Origin: Ardenticatenaceae bacterium
Lineage (GTDB): Bacteria; Chloroflexota; Anaerolineae; Promineifilales; Promineifilaceae
Direction: 5' to 3'
Length of the DNA: 64,000 nt
Assembly: GCA_011525915.1 (NCBI GenBank)
Contig: WYBM01000048.1
Coordinates: 42,968-106,967, forward strand
The notes under the pieces were generated by a model that was not told where the DNA came from, searched no databases, and saw nothing but the letters and a program-made list of their open reading frames with translations. Position 1 is the first letter of the stretch, and each line of letters opens with the position of its first letter. Made by a program: the position numbers and the translations under genes. This document shows positions 1-7,402 of the stretch, piece after piece.

Positions 1-212
1 TCGCTGCCAGCTACGAACCGGCGTTGCACCCTATTGTGGGCCCGCTTTTGGCTGGTGGCCCGGCACAATTGGCGCGTTTTTATCACCTGGCCCTTGAAGA
101 CGGCTATGTGGATGCCTGCCACCTCTGTTACTGCGCCCGCCAGCTGTTACGGCCGCAGTTTACGGCCGTGCTGAGGCCTGATCACATGTATGGCGTCGTT
201 GGGGATTCGTGA
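1..212 (+). CDS. C-terminus of an unidentified protein, possibly radical SAM/Fe-S type (partial)
   Basis: Reading frame open from the window edge (first full codon at 3) to the TGA at 210-212, so only about 69 C-terminal residues are seen. The tail carries a Cys-x-x-Cys-x-Cys cluster (DACHLCYCARQ) followed by a basic stretch and a terminal DHMYG motif. This resembles the C-terminal end of radical SAM/Fe-S proteins, but the diagnostic N-terminus lies outside the window. It ends 60 bases before the AcsE-like gene and may belong to the same C1 operon. The family assignment is tentative; the reading frame itself is well supported. Confidence 0.5.
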   Translation, partial: AASYEPALHPIVGPLLAGGPAQLARFYHLALEDGYVDACHLCYCARQLLRPQFTAVLRPDHMYGVVGDS

Positions 213-272
213 TGGTAGGGCCGGTAGACCGGTTCCTGCTAACCCATCACCTGTCTCCACAAGGAGATACCC

Positions 273-1211
273 ATGTATATTATTGGTGAAAACATTCACA
301 TCATTTCACAAAACGTCAAAGAAGCCTTAAAAGCAAAAGATGCCCATTTCTTTCAAGCGTTAGCCGTACGCCAGGTGGAGGCCGGGGCACAGGCGCTAGA
401 CCTGAACCTGGGGCCGCGCAAGGCAGATGGAGAAGAAGTGTTCCCCTGGATGGTGCAGACCGTGGAGGCGGTGGTAGACGTACCTCTGAGCTTCGACAGC
501 ACCAACATTCTAGGCATTGAGGCTGGCCTGAAAAAGGTCACAAAGGCCAGACCGATCATCAACTCTACATCAGCCGAGCCAGAGCGCCTGGAAAAAGTGC
601 CCTGGTTGGCCAAACAGTACAACACACGGCTGGTGGCCCTGACCATGGGCAAAAGTGGTATTCCAGTGGCGGCTGATGAACGAGTTACTATCGCTCTGGA
701 AAAGTTGATCCCCCGTGCTCTGGAAATAGATTTTCCCATCGCCGACCTGATCATTGACCCGCTGGTCTTGACCGTTTCTGGCTGCCAGGAGTATTGTCCA
801 GAACTCATTGAAGCGGTACGTACCCTGCAATATGCCTGGGATCCACCGCCGCCCATCTCTGTAGGGCTTTCCAACGTCTCTAATGCTGTGCCTCGTCCTA
901 ACCGCCTGCTCATCAACCGCGTCTATTGCGCGCTGCTGATGGGGGCTGGCTTAAAGATGATGATCGCCGACCCCTTTGACGCTGATCTGAAGGAGACCAT
1001 TCGCCTCATTGAGGAACGGGATGACCGCACGGCCGTGGGGCGCCTCTATTTACAACTGCATGACCGCATCGCTGAGATGGAAAGCCCACTGCCGGCGGAC
1101 GTAGACATGAGCGATCCGGAGCAAGTGGCCATCTGGAAAACAGTGCAAATCTTGCTGAATCAGGTCATTTACGCCGATGCCTATCTGCAGCAGGAAATGG
1201 TCTCTCTGTAA
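273..1211 (+). CDS. acsE: Methyltetrahydrofolate:corrinoid/Fe-S protein methyltransferase-like (AcsE type)
   Basis: 312-aa single-domain pterin-binding TIM barrel of the AcsE/MetH-DHPS superfamily. It would move the methyl group of methyl-H4folate to a corrinoid iron-sulfur protein in the Wood-Ljungdahl pathway. Visible motifs are DLNLG, SFDSTN, INSTSAE, IIDPLVLTVSG and GLSNVSNA, the strands that bind the pterin in AcsE and MetH. No corrinoid or activation domain is attached, which fits AcsE rather than MetH. The ATG at 273 follows AAGGAG at 261-266. Downstream come malic enzyme, a flavoprotein, MetV-MetF and two CooC-like ATPases, a context that favours the acetyl-CoA pathway over methionine synthesis. 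A generic methyltransferase of a methylotrophic system is the main alternative. Confidence 0.8.
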   Translation: MYIIGENIHIISQNVKEALKAKDAHFFQALAVRQVEAGAQALDLNLGPRKADGEEVFPWMVQTVEAVVDVPLSFDSTNILGIEAGLKKVTKARPIINSTSAEPERLEKVPWLAKQYNTRLVALTMGKSGIPVAADERVTIALEKLIPRALEIDFPIADLIIDPLVLTVSGCQEYCPELIEAVRTLQYAWDPPPPISVGLSNVSNAVPRPNRLLINRVYCALLMGAGLKMMIADPFDADLKETIRLIEERDDRTAVGRLYLQLHDRIAEMESPLPADVDMSDPEQVAIWKTVQILLNQVIYADAYLQQEMVSL

Positions 1212-1280
1212 CGTTTTGGCCGAAGCACAACACGATGAATGAAAAGCAACCTCCCAGAGGTTGCTTTGAGGAGAAAAAAC

Positions 1281-2648
1281 ATGTTGGCCGAAAAGAAAGA
1301 TAGTAACGTTGAAACCCTTTTGGCAAAGGCACAAAAACCGTCTGCTGACGCCATGAGGCTTCATCCATTCTATCGGGGCAAGGTGGAAACCGCCTTAAAG
1401 TGTACCGTGCGCGATTTTAATGATTTTGCCATCTGGTACACGCCTGGTGTGGCCAGCCCCTGCAAAGCCATTGCCCAGGATCCGGAAAAGGTTTATGACT
1501 ACACCAACAAGTGGAACACTATCGCCGTTATCAGCGATGGTACGCGGGTGTTGGGTCTGGGCGATATTGGGCCAAAGGCTGGCCTGCCGGTCATGGAAGG
1601 AAAAGCGCTGCTTTATAAATATCTGGGTGGCGTGGATGCCGTGGCCATAACGCTGGACACCAAAGACCCCGCCAAGATCATTGACACTGTGTTGATGCTG
1701 CAGCCCGCTTTTGGCGGTGTTAACCTGGAGGATATTTCCCAGCCCAAGTGCTTCCGCATTCTGGATACCTTGCGCGAAAAGGCCGAGATCCCCATATGGC
1801 ACGATGATCAGCAGGGTACGGCCACGGTCACGCTGGCCGGGTTGATGAACGCGCTCAAACTTGTGGGCAAGCAGAAAGAGGATGTACGTGTGGTGTTTGT
1901 GGGCAGTGGCGCCTCTAACGTGGCTTGTTCACGCCTGATCTTTGGCTGGGGCGTCAACCCGGCGAACTGCATGATGGTAGATACAAAAGGCATTTTAGGG
2001 CCACACCGGCGTGATCTGGAACTGCGCCGGGCTGAATTTGTAGATAAATGGCGGTTATGCCAGATGACCAATGGCGATCTGCGCCAGGGCGGTGTTCCGG
2101 AAGCGATGGAGGGGGCAGATGTGGTGATCGCCCTGTCAAAGCCAGGGCCGGGGGTCATCTTGCCATCATGGGTTGAACGGATGAATGAGGAGGCCATCGT
2201 CTTTGCCTGTGCCAACCCGGTGCCGGAGATCTGGCCGTGGGAAGCAAAGGCTGCGGGGGCCAGAATTGTGGCTACCGGGCGTTCAGATTTCCCCAATCAG
2301 GTGAACAATTCGTTGGGCTTTCCCGGCATTTTCCGGGGCGCACTGGATGTGCGGGCACGTACCATCACCGATGAAATGTGTTACGCGGCGGCGCAGGCGC
2401 TGGCCGACCAGATTGGTGACCGGCTGGATGAGGAGCACATTTTGCCGACGATGGATGACTGGGAAGTGTTTCCGCGAGAGGCAGCGGCCGTCGCAATGCA
2501 AGCTCAGGCACAGGGGGTGGCCCGGTTGAAGAAGCGTTATGTTGAGTTGTTTGAGCAGGCCACGGCCGTGATCAAACGCTCTCGCGATTTAACCAGGATG
2601 ATGATGGACCAAGGCTTCATCCCCGAAGCCCCGGCAGAAGAGGAATAA
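1281..2648 (+). CDS. maeB: Malic enzyme (malate dehydrogenase, oxaloacetate-decarboxylating)
   Basis: About 455 aa, the size of short bacterial malic enzymes without the phosphotransacetylase extension. It oxidatively decarboxylates malate to pyruvate using NAD or NADP. Motifs include the N-terminal LHPFYRGKVE and YTPGVA strings, GDIGP, HDDQQGTA around the metal/substrate site, the Rossmann VFVGSGASN, and SDFPNQVNN with IFRGALDVRA. An upstream in-frame codon at 1239 exists, but the ATG at 1281 has GAGGAG at 1268-1273 and removes an atypical N-terminal stretch, so it is preferred. It lies 69 bases after the methyltransferase and 9 before the flavoprotein gene, so co-transcription is likely. 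Pyruvate would feed the acetyl-CoA pool. Cofactor preference cannot be read by eye. Confidence 0.9.
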   Translation: MLAEKKDSNVETLLAKAQKPSADAMRLHPFYRGKVETALKCTVRDFNDFAIWYTPGVASPCKAIAQDPEKVYDYTNKWNTIAVISDGTRVLGLGDIGPKAGLPVMEGKALLYKYLGGVDAVAITLDTKDPAKIIDTVLMLQPAFGGVNLEDISQPKCFRILDTLREKAEIPIWHDDQQGTATVTLAGLMNALKLVGKQKEDVRVVFVGSGASNVACSRLIFGWGVNPANCMMVDTKGILGPHRRDLELRRAEFVDKWRLCQMTNGDLRQGGVPEAMEGADVVIALSKPGPGVILPSWVERMNEEAIVFACANPVPEIWPWEAKAAGARIVATGRSDFPNQVNNSLGFPGIFRGALDVRARTITDEMCYAAAQALADQIGDRLDEEHILPTMDDWEVFPREAAAVAMQAQAQGVARLKKRYVELFEQATAVIKRSRDLTRMMMDQGFIPEAPAEEE

Positions 2649-2657
2649 GGTAACACC

Positions 2658-3563
2658 ATGTATGATTTAATTGTGATTGGTGGTGGCCCGGCCGGATTGA
2701 CAGCCACCATGTATGCTATTCGTAAACGGCTGAATGTGCTGCTGGTTTCAGAAGACCTGGGCGGTAAAACCAATTACCACTTAGAACTGCCAGATGTGGA
2801 AAGCTATCTGGTCATTAATGGGGTGGAAGTGGTCAACCGGTTTAAGGGTGAGCTGGAGTATTTAAAGTTTGCCCGCCATATGGAAGCAGTGACCTGGGTT
2901 GGACGTGAGAAAGAGAACTTTGCGGTACATACCAAAGGCGGCGGCGAACTGCTGGCAAAAGCGATCATCATCGCTACCGGGGCCCGACAGCAATGGCTCA
3001 ACATCCCCGGCGAACGGGAATACCTGTCACGGGGTTTGTGTTATTCTGCCTTAAGTTATGCGCCGCTCTTTATTGATAAGCGCACAGTTGTGATTGGCGA
3101 TGGCGAACTGGCGCTGCGTTCCGCCAGTGAACTGGCGGTCGTGGCCGAACATGTGCACGTTGTAGGCCCGTCCGTTGGCGCGCTGCAGACGGAACTGGGC
3201 AAAAAAATGGTAGCAGCGTCCAACGTTACCATTCTGGAGGATTACCAGGTAACACAAGTGTTGGGCAATGGCTTTTGTAACCGGGTGGTTGTGCGCAGCC
3301 CGGCCGGGCAAGAGACGGAAATTAGCACAGATGGTGCGTTTGTGGAAAAGGCGCTGCTGCCGAATTCGGCCCTGGTCGCTGATCTGGTAAACCTGGATGA
3401 AAATGGTTTTATTGTGGTGGATTGTTATAACCGCACCACAACCCCCGGCATTTTTGCCGCCGGCGATGTCACAAATATTTATGCTGAGCAGGTGTTGGTA
3501 GCCGTGGGCGAAGGGGTAAAAGCCGCCCTCAGCGCTTATGATTACCTGCTGCCATTGTTATGA
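2658..3563 (+). CDS. Thioredoxin-reductase-like FAD/NAD(P) oxidoreductase lacking the redox CxxC
   Basis: 301-aa two-dinucleotide-binding flavoprotein. The FAD GxGxxG is at the N-terminus (IVIGGGPAGLTA), the second nucleotide site is VVIGDGELALRSA near residue 140, and the C-terminal FAD motif is TTPGIFAAGDV. The overall length matches thioredoxin reductase. However, the region that normally holds the catalytic CxxC (SYCATCDG in TrxB) reads GLCYSALSYAP, with one Cys and no pair. It therefore probably does not reduce thioredoxin, but passes electrons between NAD(P)H and a ferredoxin or partner flavoprotein. It sits between malic enzyme and the MetV-MetF fusion and slightly overlaps the longest reading of the next gene. 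A role as electron donor to MetF is an inference from this position. Confidence 0.75.
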   Translation: MYDLIVIGGGPAGLTATMYAIRKRLNVLLVSEDLGGKTNYHLELPDVESYLVINGVEVVNRFKGELEYLKFARHMEAVTWVGREKENFAVHTKGGGELLAKAIIIATGARQQWLNIPGEREYLSRGLCYSALSYAPLFIDKRTVVIGDGELALRSASELAVVAEHVHVVGPSVGALQTELGKKMVAASNVTILEDYQVTQVLGNGFCNRVVVRSPAGQETEISTDGAFVEKALLPNSALVADLVNLDENGFIVVDCYNRTTTPGIFAAGDVTNIYAEQVLVAVGEGVKAALSAYDYLLPLL

Positions 3564-3585
3564 CACCTGGCTTGGGAGAATGATC

Positions 3586-5061
3586 ATGCCCCTATTTACA
3601 CCTGGACAACGTTGGCAGCCGCCGTTTTATCCCTTTAAGCGTGAGCCCTTCAACCGGCGTTTACTGGCTGCCGTAGAGCGCCTGGTAAAGGGGCCGTTGT
3701 TTGGCTGCCGTATGTGTGGAAACTGTGTGTTACAGGAAACGGCCTTTATATGCCCAATGGCCTGCCCTAAAGGGCTGCGTAATGGTCCTTGTGGTGGGTC
3801 CACGCCGGAGCGCTGTTATGTAGATGCCACACGCCCTTGCATCTGGTATGGGATTTATGCCCGGGCTTTCCGACTGGGGCGCGAAGAGCGGCTGCTGGAA
3901 GTTTTGCCGCCGCTTGATTGGGAGAAGGTGGGTACAGAAACATGGGGTGCTGTAGCCCGGCAGGTGCGCCAGGTGAGCGCAAAGCGAGTGTTTGCCGGGC
4001 TGTTGTCACGTGATGTTATGCAGCGGGCACAGACATGGGATGCCGTTTTTCGGCCTGTACGGCAGCCGGATTGGTGGCAGGGTGACGATGTTTACCATGC
4101 ACCGGCGTATGAGAAGCCTGTCTCTGCGTTAGAAAGGAGACTGCGTGCCGGAGCGTTTGTGGTGACGGCCGAAGTGGCCCCACCGCTCAGCACGGCCACT
4201 GGCAAACTTTGTGACAATGTGGCGATGGTACGGCCGTATGTCACGGCCGTGAACTTCACCGACAGCCCCTCGGCTACCCCGCGTATGTCTAGCTGGGCAT
4301 GCAGCAAACTGGCTTTGGACCTTGGCGCAGAGCCGGTGCTGCAAATTGCCGCCCGTGATCGCACGCGCACGGGGTTGCAGGCCGAAATCCTGGGGGCCAG
4401 CGCCCTGGGCATTTGCAATGTGCTGTGCCTTTCCGGTGACAGCGCTCGCCTGGGGCCGCCGCCGCTCGGCCGCAGCGACATTATTGACCTGGACGCCGTG
4501 CAAATGTTGTGGCTGCTGCGCCGGATGCGCGACGAAGGGCGATACCTGGACGGCCGGGCCATCAAATATCCGCCCCAACTGTTCCTGGGTGCCGCCGCCG
4601 CTCCCTTTGCTTCAGAGCCACGCTTCCAGGCCGTACGGGAACATAAAAAGGTAAATGCCGGCGCCCAATTCTTCCAGACCAACCTGGTGTACGATGTGGC
4701 CGGGCTGGAACGCTGGCTAAACGAACTGGCCAAACGGAATATTCTGGACAAAGTATACATTCTGGTAGGCATTACGCCGCTAAAAAGTCTGAAGATGGCG
4801 CAATATATGCACCATGACATCCCTGGTGTGGTCATTCCCCAAACGATCCTCAACCGCATGGCACAGGCCGGTGATGGAGCTAAAGAAGAAGGCGTAGCCA
4901 TTGCCCTGGAACTTATTGAGGCGATTAAGAAGCTAGAAGGGATTGATGGTCTGCACCTGATGGCCGTGGGTTGGGAAGGGATAGTGCCGCATATCGTAAC
5001 TGAGGCGGGCCTGCTGCCGCGCGACTTCCCGACGCAACAGGCTAGCTTTTCGGCGAATTGA
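3586..5061 (+). CDS. metF: MetV-MetF fusion: methylenetetrahydrofolate reductase with N-terminal zinc/Cys domain
   Basis: About 491 aa. Residues 1-110 form an MTHFR_C/MetV-type Cys-rich domain (CRMCGNC, CPMACPKGLRNGPCGG, CYVDATRPCIWY). After a linker, residues 185-490 form a MetF TIM barrel (VTAEVAPP at its start, NFTDSPSATPRMSS, NVLCLSGDS, AGAQFFQTNLVYD, VGITPL). It would reduce methylene-H4folate to methyl-H4folate, the substrate of the methyltransferase upstream. In acetogens such as Moorella, MetV and MetF are separate subunits, so this is a natural fusion. The start at ATG 3586 is preferred because GGGAGA at 3574-3579 is correctly spaced; a longer reading from 3538 overlaps the previous gene. 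No Hdr/Rnf-type partner gene is adjacent, and the flavoprotein immediately upstream is the best candidate electron input. Confidence 0.85.
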   Translation: MPLFTPGQRWQPPFYPFKREPFNRRLLAAVERLVKGPLFGCRMCGNCVLQETAFICPMACPKGLRNGPCGGSTPERCYVDATRPCIWYGIYARAFRLGREERLLEVLPPLDWEKVGTETWGAVARQVRQVSAKRVFAGLLSRDVMQRAQTWDAVFRPVRQPDWWQGDDVYHAPAYEKPVSALERRLRAGAFVVTAEVAPPLSTATGKLCDNVAMVRPYVTAVNFTDSPSATPRMSSWACSKLALDLGAEPVLQIAARDRTRTGLQAEILGASALGICNVLCLSGDSARLGPPPLGRSDIIDLDAVQMLWLLRRMRDEGRYLDGRAIKYPPQLFLGAAAAPFASEPRFQAVREHKKVNAGAQFFQTNLVYDVAGLERWLNELAKRNILDKVYILVGITPLKSLKMAQYMHHDIPGVVIPQTILNRMAQAGDGAKEEGVAIALELIEAIKKLEGIDGLHLMAVGWEGIVPHIVTEAGLLPRDFPTQQASFSAN

Positions 5062-5092
5062 GTACATGGTAACCGAAGTTTTACGACCTTTT

Positions 5093-5147
5093 GTAGGGGC
5101 AGCTCTTGTGCCTGCCCACTCAGGGCGACCACAAGGGTCGCCCCTAC
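5093..5147. repeat. Imperfect palindromic intergenic repeat (GTAGGGGC...GCCCCTAC)
   Basis: A 55-bp imperfect inverted repeat bounded by GTAGGGGC (5093-5100) and GCCCCTAC (5140-5147). Its inner arms pair TTGTGCCTGCCC-like and GGGCGACCACAA-like segments. It resembles the REP/MITE-like GTAGGGGCGACC repeats seen between genes in many environmental bacteria. It lies about 30 bases after the metF stop. No coding function is visible. Confidence 0.65.
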
Positions 5148-5175
5148 CAACGTGTGGTTTTTGTGGAACAGTGTA

Positions 5176-5292
5176 TTAGGTAAACCGCGAAAAGTTTTCA
5201 GATGTAAAAAGAGGCGTTTTCTCGCGGTTTACTCGAGTAATCGGCCGCGATTTGCTCACTCTTTTTCCAAAGACTTTTTGCCGATTACCTAA
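5176..5292 (+). repeat. Double-hairpin intergenic element, copy 1
   Basis: A 117-bp element with inverted ends TTAGGTAA and TTACCTAA and two internal stems: AAACCGCGA pairing with TCGCGGTTT, then TAATCGGC pairing with GCCGATTA. A second copy of nearly the same size lies at 49205-49322 in the opposite orientation. It sits directly upstream of the first cooC-like gene, whose start at 5323 is 30 bases beyond the element. Confidence 0.7.
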
Positions 5293-5322
5293 GTTCCGCT
5301 GGGAAAGAAATATGGAGAAACG

Positions 5323-6114
5323 ATGAAAGTTGCTGTAAGTGGTAAAGGCGGTGTGGGCAAAACAACCGTAGCCGCTTTGTTGGCCCAAGCATATGCCCAG
5401 GCGGGGCAAGATGTGCTGGCCGTGGATGCCGACCCCGCCCCCTGCCTGGCCGGGGCACTGGGGTTTCCGCCAGAGCTGCGTGCCCGGCTGGCCCCCATCG
5501 CTGAAATGGGCGAGTTGATTGAAGCCCGCACCGGCGCCAGGCCGGGTACGGTTGGTGGCTTTTTTACCTTAAACCCGCAGGTGGATGATTTGCCGGCCCG
5601 CTTCAGCGTAATCCACCGCGGTGTGCGTCTGTTGGAAATGGGTAGTGTGGAGAAGGGTGGTTCTGGCTGCATTTGCCCGGAAAGCGCGTTATTGAAGACG
5701 TTGTTTACACACTTGCTCTTGCGCCAGGATGACGTACTCATTCTGGATATGTATGCCGGGGTAGAGCACTTGGGCCGGGCTACGGTGGATTTTGTGGATG
5801 CCCTGGTGATTGTGGTAGAGCCGACGCACCGCAGTCTGGGCACGGCCGTGCAAATTAAAAAGCTAGCCCAGGATATCGGCCTCGCCCGGCTTTGGCTGTT
5901 GGGTAATAAGGTAGGTGGTGATCAGGACGCAGCGTTCCTGACAGCAGAATCACCTGGCTTGCCACTGTTGGGCCTGCTGCCGGCAGACCCAGCCGTGTCG
6001 GCTGCTGACCGCCTGGGTACGGCCGTTTATGATACCGCGCCCGCCTTGCGCCAGGCTGCAGAACAGATAGCCGCAACATTAAAACAGTACTGTTTACAAG
6101 GGGACTGCTCATGA
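5323..6114 (+). CDS. cooC: CooC-type nickel-insertion ATPase 1 (CODH/ACS maturation)
   Basis: 263-aa MinD/ParA-family P-loop ATPase. It starts with the deviant Walker A KGGVGKTT that includes the signature lysine, has VDADPAPC (switch) near residue 35, and carries a Cys-x-Cys motif in GSGCICPE near residue 110. CxC is the nickel-binding pair that defines CooC/AcsF among these ATPases. The role is ATP-dependent nickel loading of carbon monoxide dehydrogenase or acetyl-CoA synthase. The ATG follows TATGGAGAAACG, giving a good GGAGA ribosome-binding site. The gene overlaps the second CooC-like gene by 4 bases (ATGA), so translation is coupled. The CODH/ACS subunits themselves are not in the window and probably lie upstream. 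Confidence 0.85.
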   Translation: MKVAVSGKGGVGKTTVAALLAQAYAQAGQDVLAVDADPAPCLAGALGFPPELRARLAPIAEMGELIEARTGARPGTVGGFFTLNPQVDDLPARFSVIHRGVRLLEMGSVEKGGSGCICPESALLKTLFTHLLLRQDDVLILDMYAGVEHLGRATVDFVDALVIVVEPTHRSLGTAVQIKKLAQDIGLARLWLLGNKVGGDQDAAFLTAESPGLPLLGLLPADPAVSAADRLGTAVYDTAPALRQAAEQIAATLKQYCLQGDCS

Positions 6115-6899
6115 CAACAACGATTGCGCTGGCGGGTAAGGGTGGGGTTGGTAAAACGACCATCGCGGCCATGATCATCAAATATCTGATGCAAACGCGC
6201 CCCGGCCCTATTCTGGCCATTGACGCCGACCCCAGCAGCAACCTGAATATGGTGTTGGGGCTGGAGCTGACCTGGACCATCGGGGATATTCGGGAAGATT
6301 TGCTGGCTCAAGTCAAATCAACCCTGACGGCCGGAGGGGCGGCCATGGGCACGCTGCCAGGGGGTGTCACCAAGCGGGAGTACCTTGATTACCAGGTACG
6401 TTCTTCGCTGTCTGAAGGGGAGTGCTTTGACTTGATTGCTATGGGCCGTTCAGAAGGGGCAGGCTGCTATTGTGCTGTGAACCACAATTTGCGCCAGGTG
6501 ATAGATGCCATTAGCAAGCATTATCGGTACATGGTCATTGATAATGAGGCAGGCATGGAACATCTGAGCCGCCGTACGACCCGTGACGTACAGCATCTGC
6601 TGGTGGTGACGGACCCCACACTGCGAGGCGTGACCGCCGCCGCACGTATCGCTGATTTTCGGCACCATTTAGATATACATATTGAAAATACCGGCCTCAT
6701 TTTGAACCGGCTGCCCGGCGGCAACATGCCTGCCGCCTTGGAAACGGCCGTGGATGCCCTTGATATTCCCCTGCTTGGTGTGGTGCCGGCTGACGAGCAG
6801 TTGGCTGCGTTTGAATTGAGCGGACGGCCGTTGTTGGCACTGGGTGATGATTCGCCGGTTTACCAGGCGATGGCTGACGTCCTGGTAGAGATTCTGTGA
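6111..6899 (+). CDS. cooC: CooC-type nickel-insertion ATPase 2
   Basis: 262 aa, paralogous to the preceding protein. It has Walker A KGGVGKTT at residues 9-16, AIDADPSSN near 37, VIDNEAGMEHLSRRTT, and a CxC motif in GAGCYCAVN near residue 122. The start ATG overlaps the previous stop (ATGA). Two consecutive CooC/AcsF-like proteins suggest separate specificities, for example one for CODH and one for ACS, or a heterodimer; the sequence alone cannot decide. The gene ends the C1 cluster, and the next promoter (arsR) begins 44 bases later. Confidence 0.85.
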   Translation: MTTTIALAGKGGVGKTTIAAMIIKYLMQTRPGPILAIDADPSSNLNMVLGLELTWTIGDIREDLLAQVKSTLTAGGAAMGTLPGGVTKREYLDYQVRSSLSEGECFDLIAMGRSEGAGCYCAVNHNLRQVIDAISKHYRYMVIDNEAGMEHLSRRTTRDVQHLLVVTDPTLRGVTAAARIADFRHHLDIHIENTGLILNRLPGGNMPAALETAVDALDIPLLGVVPADEQLAAFELSGRPLLALGDDSPVYQAMADVLVEIL

Positions 6900-6903
6900 C
6901 CGC

Positions 6904-6927
6904 CTGAAGGTCGTTGCCACTGGTAAA
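6904..6927. repeat. 24-bp exact repeat, copy 1
   Basis: A 24-base string beginning CTGAAGGTCGTTGCC and ending ACTGGTAAA. It recurs exactly at 20627-20650, 13.7 kb away and in the same orientation. This copy lies just after the second cooC stop. It may be an insertion scar or shared end of a lost mobile element. Confidence 0.6.
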
Positions 6928-6942
6928 AGCGTTTTCTAGGGC

Positions 6943-6971
6943 TTGACAGATCAAGGTTATTTGAATACAAT
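6943..6971 (+). promoter_or_regulatory. Sigma-70-type promoter of arsR
   Basis: TTGACA at 6943-6948 and TACAAT at 6966-6971 with a 17-base spacer, a near-consensus housekeeping promoter. The expected transcription start near 6978 falls inside the inverted repeat at 6975-6998, which is a typical layout for ArsR autorepression. Confidence 0.75.
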
Positions 6972-6974
6972 CAT

Positions 6975-6998
6975 TTCGTATTATACCGATATAACGAA
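6975..6998. promoter_or_regulatory. Putative ArsR operator
   Basis: Inverted repeat TTCGT...ACGAA (6975-6979 and 6994-6998) with an AT-rich interior, overlapping the predicted transcription start of arsR. The position suits a dimeric winged-helix repressor blocking RNA polymerase. Confidence 0.55.
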
Positions 6999-7007
6999 TT
7001 GAGAACG

Positions 7008-7307
7008 ATGCCCCCCGAACTACGTGAACTGCAAGATTTCTTAAAAGCACTATCCAGCGAAACAAGACAAACCATCTTGTTTCTTTTTGCTGATGGTCAA
7101 GAGTTAATGGTGGGGCAGGTAGCAGAACAAGCCAGAATAGGGCAATCTACCGCCTCGGAAAATTTGAAGGTGTTGAAACGAGCCGGCATTTTGCAATCCC
7201 GGCGTGACGGTAAGGTTGTTTATTACGCGCCGAATCGAGCACGCATGATGACATTAGTCGATCAGCTGCGCGCCTATTTGACCACCTGTTGCCCACCAGA
7301 ATCTTGA
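7008..7307 (+). CDS. arsR: ArsR/SmtB-family repressor
   Basis: 99-aa winged-helix regulator. The helix-turn-helix lies at about residues 33-63 (VGQVAEQARIGQSTASENLKVLKRAGIL), followed by the wing (SRRDGKVVYYAP). A vicinal cysteine pair, C94-C95, near the C-terminus recalls the arsenite-binding Cys95/Cys96 arrangement of Acidithiobacillus ArsR; the classical CxC in the DNA-binding helix is absent. The ATG at 7008 is preferred over the TTG at 6999 because it leaves a normal leader after the predicted transcription start. An operator-like repeat overlaps that start. Downstream are an ArsO-like flavoprotein and an MFS exporter, so arsenical sensing is the most economical reading, though other thiophilic ligands are possible. 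Confidence 0.8.
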   Translation: MPPELRELQDFLKALSSETRQTILFLFADGQELMVGQVAEQARIGQSTASENLKVLKRAGILQSRRDGKVVYYAPNRARMMTLVDQLRAYLTTCCPPES

Positions 7308-7362
7308 CAGTCTATTCATGGGGGTAGTTTGATAGGCTTTTTATAAATTTTTTTGCACACAT

Positions 7363-7390
7363 ATATCGTCAATTCGCGAAATGACGATAT
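7363..7390. promoter_or_regulatory. 28-bp near-perfect palindromic operator upstream of the flavoprotein gene
   Basis: ATATCGTCA (7363-7371) and TGACGATAT (7382-7390) flank TTCGCGAA. The 28 bases equal their own reverse complement except at one mirrored position pair. It ends immediately before the ribosome-binding site TAGGAG at 7391 of the gene starting at 7403, so a bound dimer or a hairpin would block expression. It differs from the repeat in front of arsR. Confidence 0.65.
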
Positions 7391-7402
7391 TAGGAGTAGA
7401 AA

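Noticed and set aside
353..916. 187-aa open frame on the minus strand inside the methyltransferase gene
   Set aside because: Ser/Arg/Pro-rich composition typical of an antisense shadow, no ribosome-binding site, and the plus strand encodes an unmistakable pterin-binding protein.
2658..3563. Annotation as thioredoxin reductase TrxB
   Set aside because: The redox-active CxxC is missing (GLCYSALSYAP), so thioredoxin reduction is unlikely.
4092..5150. 352-aa minus-strand open frame opposite metF
   Set aside because: Low-complexity Ser/Arg/Ala content without a motif; the plus-strand MetV-MetF reading is clearly the gene.
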